A stretch of 64,000 bases of DNA from NCBI GenBank assembly GCA_031841125.1, contig CM063111.1:42358955-42422954 (forward strand), read 5' to 3'. The DNA comes from Acanthococcus lagerstroemiae (Eukaryota > Arthropoda > Insecta > Hemiptera > Eriococcidae). The translations under genes and the position numbers were made by a program. The notes below the pieces were generated by a model that was not told where the DNA came from, did not search any database, and saw only the letters and a list, made by a program, of their open reading frames with translations. Below, one piece after another: positions 55,516-64,000 of this stretch (positions are counted from its first letter, which is position 1; every line of letters starts with the position of its first letter).

Positions 55516-56021
55516 TAATCGGCGCGTTGATTTTCGATTTTATTTTTGGATTCGGTCGATTACGTGTCTTCTTGTGTCGAGTGGGAACTTGGTTGGTTTT
55601 CTTTTCCAATGTTAATGTTTGACTCGTACACATTTTCTGCTGTCAAAATAATAATCTGCTGTGTAATTATTAGCTGGCGAATTGGCTTCGAACTTCGAGC
55701 CAGACAGTTTTATCACCCAATGAATTTGCAGTTTCAGCTCAATTGTGTGTGGGTAACAAATAACAATGCAGTGTCGACCTTTCAGCTTCTAAAAATAATA
55801 ATCTCGTGTGCGAAACCAAAAAACGTTTCCTCGACGTGATTACCCATGTTCGACCATTCCCAGAGGGTGCAAACATCAATCGAGGATAAAATCACTTCCG
55901 CTAGGACATATTTTTATTTTCTCACTCGCACAGCCGAATGCGATTACGACGCCCTTTTCTATTTTCATTTTTCCTCTTCTTTCAATTATAAACTTTTCTT
56001 CTTTTTTTTTCTCTATTTATT
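55516..56021. other. Upstream region of a candidate gene
   Basis: AT-rich sequence between the fold-back element and the candidate promoter at 56,022. A + frame at 55,546-55,839 has no recognisable features. A long T/C-rich tract lies directly before the TATA-like box. Confidence 0.3.
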
Positions 56022-56029
56022 TATAAATA
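56022..56029 (+). promoter_or_regulatory. TATA-box candidate (TATAAATA)
   Basis: TATAAATA stands at the edge between an AT-rich stretch and a CpG-rich stretch beginning about 25 bases downstream. A start site near 56,050-56,060 would put the whole CpG-rich block in the first exon. The sequence match is exact for a metazoan TATA box, but such words are common in AT-rich DNA. Confidence 0.3.
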
Positions 56030-56054
56030 ATAATAATAGTCTTCGTTATTACCG

Positions 56055-56618
56055 CGGGACGAGGTCGACGTCTTGTTACCCTCACCACACACTGCAGTCC
56101 TTTTTGGTGATCATGAAAACAGTATTACATGATTGGAATGAATGTGTAGTGGTGCGCGATGGAGGGGATGGCATGTTACGGCGGTAGGTTCGTGTCGCTC
56201 TTACCGAGTTAGTCTTACCGAGTTACGCCGATCGGTGGTCTTCATTCTGCATTTGCAGCTGAGTGCCGTGCTTCATTTTTCGAAAGTGTCGGTTGCCAGG
56301 TCGGTTCGCGGCTTCACGGGTGACTCGCGAGACGGCCGCACCAGGGACGTGGTAGCCGGAGAGCTCAAGACCGAAGAGTCGAGTCAGTTGCAGCTAGTGG
56401 GCCAGAGCTTGCGTGTAAGTGCTGGAGCGAACGATGCTCTGAGCCGGACTCGACGTCCTCTGAAAGTTCAGTGTCCTCTTCGTGTACCCGGTTCGCGGGT
56501 CCGTCCATCAGTGCTCGGTGGTTCGCGGTGCTTCGAAGTTTTAGTGAGATTCGCGTAGCTTTGCTTCGTGTATGTCATGCTGGAGTATGGATTGCGACCT
56601 GTGCCGCTGTTGTTTGAG
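56055..56618 (+). other. Candidate first (5' untranslated) exon with a strong donor
   Basis: The block is markedly CpG-rich compared with its surroundings and ends in TTTGAG|GTGAGC (56,618|56,619), a strong splice donor. Several short frames begin with ATG. The last (ATG at 56,577) encodes MLEYGLRPVPLLFE up to the donor, but joined to the acceptor at 61,237 it would stop after 12 more codons, so it would act as an upstream frame only. The longest frame (56,142-56,558) has no recognisable domain. I interpret the block as a leader exon of the gene whose start codon is at 61,238; the join across 4.6 kb is inference. A GC-rich promoter alone is the alternative. Confidence 0.35.
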
Positions 56619-56932
56619 GTGAGCTTCTTCGTTCCCTCGTCTCTGTCGGGGTTACCTTTGATCGGGCTGAGTTGCGTTCGTAGTGTCGAAGAGTGACGGA
56701 ACTGTGCCCGTGAACTCTGATCGGAGCTGTTCCGTCCGCACTGTGGGTCCGGAAATTCGAATACGGCCGTCGTTGATTCTGGCATTGTGGAACAGGGGGG
56801 GGGGGGTCAGAACGACCGAATGTTTTGAATGTTTTATCCTGCAGTGTCAGCTGGTCATTAGAGGAGGTTCAGCGTGCCCGAAACCACTTGTCAAAAATTT
56901 GTGAGGAGCTTAAATGTCTCGATTACCTAGAG

Positions 56933-57135
56933 CAAAGACGCCACCACGGAGGAATGGGGCTGGGGGCTATAGCTCCCTCCAAAAATTCAACATTTTTTCA
57001 AAATCAGTTCATGAAAATAGGAAGGTACTAAATCAGGTAGGTACCAAATCAAATTTTCACCCCTACCCAAGTTTTTTTGTTGTTTTTCCCCCTAAATTTT
57101 AGTCCCCACCAAAAAAAGTTCTGGTGGCGCCCCTG
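56933..57135. mobile_element. MITE with CA....CGCCACCA tips
   Basis: The left tip CAAAGACGCCACCACGG and the right tip TGGTGGCGCCCCTG are inverted (consensus CAGGGGCGCCACCA). The 203-bp interior has GCTCCCTCCAAAAATTC and a C-rich right half. Flanking 8-mers (ACCTAGAG, ATCGAAAG) match at 5 of 8, so a hAT origin is only suggested. Confidence 0.5.
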
Positions 57136-58012
57136 ATCGAAAGCACAGTTTTCTCAATCCTTTGTTGTTGCGAAATGACAGGGTGGGGTAGAATGACACT
57201 TATTGTACCTTTTTCTTTAGATTCACGCACCCACGAGAAGTGATGTATTTTGGTGTGAAAGCCGGTTAGTTGAAGTTTTCAATATTTTAAGCCTGTACAC
57301 AAGGAAGTTGAATATTAACACGAGATCTCCTCCCCCCTCCCCAGAGAAACTGTGAAACTATATTTTTCCTTCGAAACATTTTCCAGCAAAAGTTTTTCAA
57401 AACGCAGGAATTCCATCAAGAAAAATTGTTCTTTACGTATTTATAAGACTGGGCAGTAAATTTCTTAATGGAAGTTTCGTCTAAAGAGTGCAAGGTGCTC
57501 CAAAATACGTTTGTTGGGAGTTTACTGATGAAATTATGCCCTTCACTGAATGCTGAATCAAACCTATTTGCGCGGTTTTCGGATTCACTGAACCCATTTT
57601 TACCCCCTCCTCCTCCTCCACCAAGAATTTACATGAGGTCAACTCGTAAACATTGGGATTAGTTGCCTCCAATTTATCGATTATCGAATTTTCTGAGTCA
57701 CCATGTTCATTTCATAGGTAGATTTAGCTACAACTTTTACCAAAAGGCTCCACAGGGAGCTACAACCTGAATAATTGATTTCCCTAAAAATCTTAATATA
57801 ATTGGAATATTAATATTAATTAAAAATATTATAAATATAACAAATATAAACTTATTTAAATAATTTATATTAATTTCATAATGATCAACCGCCTTTTGGT
57901 TACTCTGGACATGTTTTCATACTGCAGTATGAATCTTGCTTAAACTACCTCTAACCTTGTGAGAAGCCCGTGGATGTCCTACGAGGGATGATTTTCAGTT
58001 GGACTGGAGTCG

Positions 58013-58240
58013 GACTCACCAATGCAGAATCCTCAGCAAGGTGGGGAAAGTATTTCGAAAGTGAATAATATGCCCAGAGCCCAACGTGTAAAAAACGAGT
58101 TGAACACATGCTCCTTGTGAAGTCGTGACTCACCAATGCAGGATCCTCAGCAAGGAGGGAGAAGTATTTCAAAAGTGAATAGTGTGCCTAGAGCCCAAGG
58201 AGTTCAAAATGAGTTGAACGCATGCTCCTTGCACATCATC
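58013..58240. repeat. Tandem duplication of 114 bp
   Basis: GACTCACCAATGCAG(A/G)ATCC, TCAGCAAGG(T/A)GGG(G/A)A(A/G)AGTA, GCC(C/T)AGAGCCCAA and GAGTTGAAC(A/G)CATGCTCCTT recur at 58,013 and 58,127. The two copies still match closely, so the duplication is comparatively young. Confidence 0.75.
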
Positions 58241-61236
58241 AGAAGTTGAGTGATATCCAGTACTCTGACTTGCAGCGCGCTTCTCCGGATGACGTTTCAG
58301 AACATGGGGTTTCTAGAATTGCGCCTCGCGGTTCCAAAAGGCTATTGTTGAACAAGATGACTCGAAAACTGATCGCGGGTCACTATTTAGATCACATTTT
58401 AGCGATTGAGGGAGGAGGGGGTAAGTTGGTTTTACTCTCTGGAAAGATGATTCTGGAATCAACCAGTACGGGGCAATCTTCGCGGTTTCAGTTTGGCCGC
58501 TTAGGGTACTTTTTTCGACCGAATCCCCCCTGGTCCCTTTCCTCCTCCTTCGTGGAAATTCTGGACTCGCCGCTTCTTATTTTCTATGTAGAGAAATTAA
58601 GTTGTGGTGAATCGTTCTGGTTTTGTTATTTATTCTATATTTTTTACCCTTGTGCTTTCTTCATTCATTCTCCTTACCCTATCTCTTCCTCTTAAAAATA
58701 ACACACCCGGTATTTTGAATGTTCCTTTAAAAACTGGTTCACCTTAGGATATATCATAATCGGTCTTACCCTCCCTTACTTCGATTACCAGCCTTCCGCC
58801 CCCTTTGTTCATTTTTCTGTAAATTATTAATTGTATATATAATTACCTTTTTTGATTTATGAGGCCAAGCATCGAGTAATAAGCTAAATTGGAAAAGTTT
58901 GAGACTGTCAAGCTAACGAAATAGAGTCAATTTTTATAACTCGTATTCAGTTTTTCAGGTTTCAGAATTAACAAGAAAGAGGAAACAAGTCCGCGATTCT
59001 TCGATTGTATCGGCTGATGCCCCAAAATTACTTCCTCATCTGATCCAAAGTCTTTGAGGAGAAGTTTCATCGTTCATTTCTGCTCCACAGCCTGACGTGT
59101 GAGCTTTCTCTAACTGTCGTTCGAGAGACATTGGCTCTTGTTTGAAAAGTTGATTGGCTCTTGGATTCGGGGTATTGGCTCGCGACTCCCCCCCCCCAAT
59201 TGTTTGAAAAGTTGGTGCATCACAGTACCTAGCCAGTTGACAAAAGAACAGTGAGGTTTTTTTTTCTGAGTTGTAAACCTAATTATTTCATATTTTAGTC
59301 GGTGTTTTTGCTGGCTGCACCCCCTTCTTCCATAAGAACTACCTAATATATAGTTGCTTAGCGCTGCCACTTTTCTAGGGCGACAACTTTGGGGTAAGGA
59401 AGGCAACTTAGATTTCAAAAAAGGTGCAAAAATTCATCTCGATTTTCATACACAACCAGATCATGAAAATAATGAAGAACCTGTCCCTGTTTGCTCCCCT
59501 TCTCTCCCCTACGGGTCCGACGTAATATTTTAATAGTCAGTCGTACATCGAAAAATTGCAGGTTCGTCCATTCCTGTCACTACAATCAGAATTCCAGCTA
59601 TCCCATCACAATTCGTTCCATTAACTTTTTCCATTTTTTCTTGCTGGAGAGAGGTTTCTTGAATATTTTATTTTACTGAAACCGATTTATAAGGGAAGTC
59701 AAGAAAATTCAGGAAATAATTCTTTCAGATATGTTCACAACTCTTCGAGGTTCAAGACTTTTCCAGACCTGTTGACGCTTTGGGACTCTTCTTGACGTCA
59801 ACACTTTATTCGATTCTTTAAACTGTTTTATATTCGGTTAGATATCCAACCTAGTGTTGGGGGAGGGGGTCTAGTCATGACCAAAGAAGAAGGGGTGTTA
59901 GATTAGAAAAACAACTACTTGACGAATTCGCAAGGGGGTTCAGACCCCTTTTGCTATGCTACTGTATTCGGTCATAATTCTCACAGACTTGTGAACGACT
60001 TTCTTGAGATTAATTCAGACGGATTTACTACTCAGACTCTGTATAACTTTTCCAAACTTGCTCGAAACTGTTCAGTACTTTTATAAGACTGTTCTAGACA
60101 TGTTACGGACACTTCTAGCCTCGTCTGGACTTATCGTATACTAGACACTTCAAAACTCTCCCAGACTGCTTTAATGCTGTCTTTAAGACTGTGATGGACT
60201 GATTTCAAGTCTATTCCAGGCTTGACTAAGTTATTCTACTTCACTCGAATATCTTAATTTCAACTTCAAAGTTTTTAACCGGGCAAAACCCCTATTTATA
60301 GTTCACTGTAAATGTTGTTCTCTTTTTCGCGTTACTCTTATCTGTGCTATGACGTATGTAGCGCAATTTTAGTCGCCATTATCACCGAATATCGGTCGAT
60401 AGAAATACATAGAAGACCGTTTATCAAGAATTATCTCTGCGCTGTACTGTATGTTGGTCTGAGAAAGCCGATGGCCGCTTTCATTGCGATAACAGGCAAC
60501 TCTATACCGTCGCATACTTAAGGGCTTGAAGTCGAATTTTTGGTGTGAAAAGATCAGCGCAGAGAAATTCATTACGGGTTGCTGAAGCCGAAATTGGAAA
60601 GACTGAAATGGAAACAGTAAACACTTCGAAATTCTGTGTTTTATTTCGATCTGCGATCGCTACCAACGATCTTAAGAATCTCGTCTGCATGTTCCTGTAC
60701 CAATTTCCTTTTACTGGCCGTCTTGCTGAACTCATTCGTTCGAAAAAGTGCATCTCGATATTACAGGATTTTGGTGCACAATAGTAATGCTGTAAGGATG
60801 AAACATTTTTGAGTGAAATATTTCGTGAAAAACTGATAAGAATGAAAGAAGACAATCTATAAAGTTTCCTTAATTGCTGTTAATTGGCGAGCACGTTTGA
60901 AATTTATTTTGAGATTTTTCATAAGATACCTTAATAAAACCTTCAAAAAAATGAATTTAAAAAAAAAATTGACAACACTTTGCAATAGTGCACGTCCATG
61001 CTTATTCTTTTTTTCTGATAATGAAATGATCAGGAAAAAGGGGAAAAAAATACGTTACTCGCAGTAGGTCAATTTTATCCCTCGTGTTGCAGCTTGCAGC
61101 TGCAAAAACAACGTGTAACCTCACTACGTAACCCTCCTCTATCTATTTATACGCGTGTACAGAGTGCAATGCCCTTTTTTTGTCGTTAACATTAGATGTA
61201 TGTACATTTTTGATTTTTGATTTTCTTCTTTTTTAG

Positions 61237-61429
61237 GATGTTGAAACATACGAAGTTGGGCTCCGGAGGTGGTAGTCCGAACGGCGGTTCCCGCTTCACG
61301 TTCACTCGACGTCTGAGTCAAGCATCCCTCAGTCAGAAAGCACCAACCGATAAGGAGAATTCATCTAGTCTACGATCGTATAGCATGGATTTTTCGTTGA
61401 TATTCGACGGAGAAGATAGTCCCTCGAAG
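61237..61429 (+). CDS. First coding exon of an unrecognised gene (64 codons)
   Basis: A long pyrimidine tract ending TTTTTTAG (61,236) is followed by G and ATG (start codon 61,238-61,240). The frame then stays open for 64 codons to a phase-0 donor, TCGAAG|GTAACC (61,429|61,430). The peptide starts MLKHTKLGSGGGSPNGG, continues SRFTFTRRLSQASLS and PTDKENSSSLRSYSM, and ends DFSLIFDGEDSPSK. It is serine-rich and basic, then turns acidic, as in disordered N-termini of regulatory proteins. RRLS fits a basophilic (PKA-like) phosphorylation site, and KEN fits the tripeptide recognised by the anaphase-promoting complex; both are short enough to arise by chance. I do not recognise the family. Two good splice sites, GC-balanced codons and the CpG-rich block upstream make this the best coding candidate in the window. 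The following intron is full of transposons, and the next exon probably lies beyond the window. Confidence 0.55.
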
Positions 61430-61710
61430 GTAACCGGAGACAACATTTTGAAATCGAATTGCAGTCGAATGTTTATGTTGAACAGAGGGAGTGTGCAGTT
61501 AGTCTGTAAGGATACGATGATATAATTGTCCCCGTTCCACGTCCCCTCTTTGATTTCTTCAGCACTCGCCAGTAGTGGCAAAAGGTACCGTAACATGGGG
61601 TGACTTTGCGATGGTGGGGTAGCTTGGCACATGTAGGTTTTCATTACTCTGGCAAGTTTGGGAGAAAAATAGAACGTGTGGCGACACTGACGCCTGACTC
61701 GTAATAGACC
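61430..61710 (+). other. Start of candidate intron 2
   Basis: Begins with the donor GTAACC. It contains CCGTAACATGGGGTGAC and GGTGGGGTAGCTTGGCAC near 61,590-61,630, wording seen in arthropod MITEs, but no partner end was found. Confidence 0.35.
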
Positions 61711-61785
61711 GATTTCACGTGACGTCACGCAGTGAGTTACTGTTAGCCAAAATACCCGTCTTTTGGCCAACGAACGTATTGACTC

Positions 61786-62847
61786 CAGGGATGGACATGG
61801 AAGCTGGAAGCCAGAAGCCAATGAATGTCGTCTTTTCATCTAAAAATAGCAGAAGCTAAAAGTTGGAAGCCTGATGTAAAAAATTGGAAGCTGGTAGCAG
61901 AAGCTAATTATTTTTCAACTTCTTTTAGCTTCTTCTTTCTGCTGCTTAATTCTTTTACATTTGCGAATTTTACGTTTATTTTATCATTACTTTTTTCAAT
62001 TACCTGTTGATCAGTGTTACTCAGCCAGTTCTAGTTTTAGAAGAAACAACATTGTGTTTTAAGCTTCAACAGCTATCATACGAGGCAGTAGTGTTGAACG
62101 TTGAACGTTCTGTCGCGAATCCGCGATATGGAATTTTGACTAGGTTCATTCAAAAATGTCCAGGGAAAAAGACCTAAAGCTCACATGTATTAAGGTCTTT
62201 TCTCTGGATATCTTCAAATGTATGGTAGATAGGGGCAAAAAGTGAACGGGGTAATAGGTGGACTAGGTCCTCGTCTATTTCTAATGAATTTTCAAGGGCA
62301 TTAGGAACAGAGGTGAGATTAGTTTACTTATTACCTCGAAGGTGCACTTTTCGCCTCGAGGGACTAGTCATTAGAAACAAAGAAAGAATCTAGTTCACTT
62401 ATTACCCCGTTAACTTTTTGCCCCTATCTATCCTACATACGTCAAAATTCTGTATTACGGTTTCATGGCAGCGTTGAGTGCGGAAAGCGGAAGCAGTTGC
62501 GGAAGTTCAGATTATTGTTACACTAGGCTAATAGCGCTAGCTTAGAACGAGACAGGAATTTTATGGAAACAAAGGTTGAACAAAAATGGTAGGCACACCT
62601 GAATATAAATCGCTGGATAAGTTTTATGACAAAAGCAATCAAAAAATTCTAACTCAGAGGACTAAATTAAGAACCATCAAGCCCCCTTGAAAAATTTTGA
62701 TGGGCATGGAGATGGAAGCTGGAAGCCAAAAAACAGGAAGCTAGAAGTTTTTGTATTGAAGGAAAAAATCGGGAGTTGGAAACAGTTTCAATGGGGGAAT
62801 ATTGAAAGCCGGAAGCGAAGCTAATTCATTCAGCTTTTCCATCCCCG
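61786..62847. mobile_element. hAT-like element inserted in the palindromic MITE
   Basis: The tips CAGGGATGGACATGGAAGCT and AGCTTTTCCATCCCCG are inverted with mismatches. A 7/8 target duplication, ATTGACTC (61,778-61,785) and ATTGACTT (62,848-62,855), flanks the element. Both sub-terminal regions consist of GAAGCTGGAAGCC-type repeats, also present near 62,705-62,745. At 1,062 bp it has no transposase and itself contains a smaller MITE. Confidence 0.75.
62219..62437. mobile_element. Innermost MITE with GATAGGGGCAAAAAGT arms
   Basis: The left arm GGTAGATAGGGGCAAAAAGT then GAACGGGGTAATA and the right arm TATTACCCCGTTAACTTTTT then GCCCCTATCTATCC pair over about 45 bp around a short interior. That interior is itself partly inverted (TTTCTAATGA / TCATTAGAAA). 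The element is about 215 bp and lies within the hAT-like element. Confidence 0.7.
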
Positions 62848-63122
62848 ATTGACTTCCATAAGAAAAACACACGGAGCAACATTATACCTATTATTACCTG
62901 AGAATAAGAAATTTGTTAGAAACCAAACGTATGTATCTTCAATTTAGAAGGCTCTTAGCAGCTGCCAATAAATTTCTGGTTTCTAACAAATTTCATATTC
63001 TCAGGTTGTAACATAATGATCTTTGCTCCGTGTGTTTTTCTTATTGGAGTCAATACGTTTGTTGACCAAAAAACGAGTATTTTTGTTAGTAACTCACTGT
63101 GTGACGTCACCAGAAAATCAGT

Positions 63123-63365
63123 CTGTATATAGGATGTTATAGTTATCGTGTGAAACCAACTCGGTGTAATTGGGCTTTTTCCAGGCAGCGTTACAAGGTT
63201 GCTTATGCAGAGCTTCAAAAAGCGTATGCAAATTACATTACAGAAATTGTTTCAAGCAATGAGTGAAAAATAAGGGAAACTGTATGCATTTGATGTCATT
63301 ACACAGAATTTGATCGCGTTTATGGTAAAAGTAAACTATTATGTATTAATCAGCAAAGCAATGTG
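63123..63365. other. Short stretch between elements
   Basis: A possible acceptor (GGGCTTTTTCCAG, ending 63,184) is followed by a frame reading QRYKVAYAELQKAYANYITE and then a stop at 63,262. The phase does not fit the exon ending at 61,429 (phase 0), so I do not call it. Confidence 0.25.
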
Positions 63366-63801
63366 CAGGGCGTCTACCTGTCATACAAGTCATACAAAAG
63401 TCCTACAATTGAAGCAGTGGTCATACAAGTTATGCAAGTCATACAAAAGTCAATTATACAGTTGCTTCTGATTATTTACAAATTTGATCATTCCTCCTAA
63501 ACATACGGAATTGTTCATAAGCATTTGTGATTACTCGCAACATTTTTAAACAAAATTAGACCAAATTAAAATTTAAGTGAAAATTTGTGTTCCTTGCAAC
63601 ATTCTTTGCAATAATTCGTTTGTTATTATTTAGTTACTAAGTTTCTTCAAAGTTTTTGTTCGCAGTTATTAGCATGTTTTTGAAATATTTTTCCTTGTCT
63701 TGTTTCTCGTGGAATTTCTGTTCAGGCGTGAAAATGGTCCGAAATAAGAAGTCATAAAAAGGTCATACTTTTGGAAAAATTTGTATTTGGTAGACACCCT
63801 G
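63366..63801. mobile_element. CAGGGCGTCTACC element, ATGTG/ATGTA duplication
   Basis: The tips CAGGGCGTCTACC and GGTAGACACCCTG enclose 436 bp. The ends carry repeated GTCATACAAGTCATACAAAA and AAGTCATAAAAAGGTCATAC words, the counterpart of the AAAAGTCC words in other copies. The flanking 5-mers ATGTG (63,361-63,365) and ATGTA (63,802-63,806) match at 4 of 5. Non-coding. Confidence 0.8.
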
Positions 63802-64000
63802 ATGTAGCAATTGGTAAAGAACTGAAAAAGAAAGCTCGAAGGGGTGAATTAGCACAGAATTGTTCATTTGTTCTTGTAGCCCGTAAGTAATCAATTTCAG
63901 TGTTCTGGGTTATTGCTAGCGAATGAACAAGTACAAATCAGATGTTTATACATTGGTAGCCTTTCTAAGGAAAGGTCTGATTTGTTTTTTTCTTACGATT
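63802..64000. other. Window end, no feature
   Basis: Ordinary AT-rich sequence; nothing recognised before the window ends. Confidence 0.4.

Larger units (their letters stand above)
56619..61236 (+). other. Candidate intron 1 of the gene at 56-61.4 kb
   Basis: Bounded by GTGAGC at 56,619 and by TTTTCTTCTTTTTTAG at 61,236. It contains a MITE (56,933-57,135), a very AT-rich patch (57,785-57,890), a 114-bp tandem duplication (58,013-58,240), and a degenerate run of CAGACT-type words (about 59,740-60,240). It also holds a + frame of 157 codons (58,222-58,695) with no recognisable domain. A small hairpin, AAGGGG-GTTCAGA-CCCCTT, lies near 59,933. If the first exon is wrong, this is simply intergenic DNA. 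Confidence 0.3.
61711..63122. mobile_element. Palindromic MITE split by a later insertion
   Basis: With 61,786-62,847 removed, the sequence folds into arms of about 150 bp. The left arm has GATTTCACGTGACGTCAC, GCAGTGAGTTACT and CGTATTGACT, then AAGAAAAACACACGGAGCAA and GAATAAGAAATTTGTTAGAA. The right arm (62,977-63,122) carries the same landmarks in reverse complement. The loop lies around 62,926-62,976. The outer ends are GACCGATTT and AAAATCAGTC. A TA occurs on the left edge but no clean duplication can be read. It is non-coding. Confidence 0.7.

Noticed and set aside
58222..58695. A 157-codon plus-strand frame
   Set aside because: It begins in the second copy of a 114-bp duplication, runs into hydrophobic low-complexity sequence and shows no domain; it is not called as a gene.
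63185..63262. A possible further exon (QRYKVAYAELQKAYANY...) downstream of the exon at 61,237-61,429
   Set aside because: The acceptor looks usable, but the protein-like frame needs phase 2 while the upstream exon ends in phase 0, and the phase-0 reading stops after 25 codons.
1..64000. CRISPR arrays, bacterial operons, plasmid or phage features
   Set aside because: The tandem repeats lack CRISPR-like constant repeats with unique spacers, and the window is clearly eukaryotic and repeat-dense.

Overview
The window looks like nuclear DNA from an arthropod. It is AT-rich, has no prokaryotic operons, no long intact genes and no rRNA, tRNA or CRISPR. Almost every structure I can support is a transposon, a tandem repeat or a decayed retrotransposon. 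The arthropod call rests on an R1-like non-LTR relic (R1 is mainly an arthropod clade), a tRNA-derived SINE, and a dense population of short inverted-repeat elements. I cannot name the species; an insect is likely, with low confidence. All coordinates were counted by hand and may be off by a base or two.

Layout. 0-9 kb: a CAGGGTGTCTAC element with a 5-bp target duplication, a tRNA-like SINE, a decayed Tigger-like element and a short tandem array. 9-13 kb: an R1-like 3' fragment between inverted copies of a TGTGTCAAAAATGACACA palindrome, then a GC-rich islet. 14-20.7 kb: another CAGGGTG element, a 1.94-kb fold-back element that landed inside a tandem repeat, and a degraded LINE C-terminus. 22-33 kb: GC-rich satellite arrays in opposite orientations (23.3-24.9 and 31.2-32.2 kb), several MITEs, a second LINE tail and small tandem arrays. 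36-41.8 kb: a cluster of hAT-like, Tigger-like and CAGGGTG elements, including one inside another. 43-51.8 kb: fold-back remnants, two MITEs with long inverted repeats, an RT fragment and a 2.2-kb degenerate minisatellite with a MITE inserted in it. 53.5-55.5 kb: a second 2.0-kb fold-back element with its own nested insertion.

The only place that reads like a host gene is 56.0-61.4 kb on the + strand. There, a TATAAATA box precedes a CpG-rich leader ending in a strong splice donor (GAG|GTGAGC). About 4.6 kb downstream, an exon has a textbook acceptor, an ATG two bases in, 64 open codons and a donor. The encoded Ser-rich, basic N-terminus has a KEN tripeptide and an RRLS site; I do not recognise the protein. 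Its next intron carries a three-deep nest of transposons.

The most interesting signal is a set of short elements with CAGGGTG(T/G)C-type tips scattered over the whole window. Four have a perfect 5-bp target duplication, each different in sequence (CGGAG, AACAT, CCTAG, TTTTA), and a fifth matches at 4/5. Two larger fold-back elements share nearly the same tips but duplicate TA instead. This suggests two different transposition machineries using similar ends.
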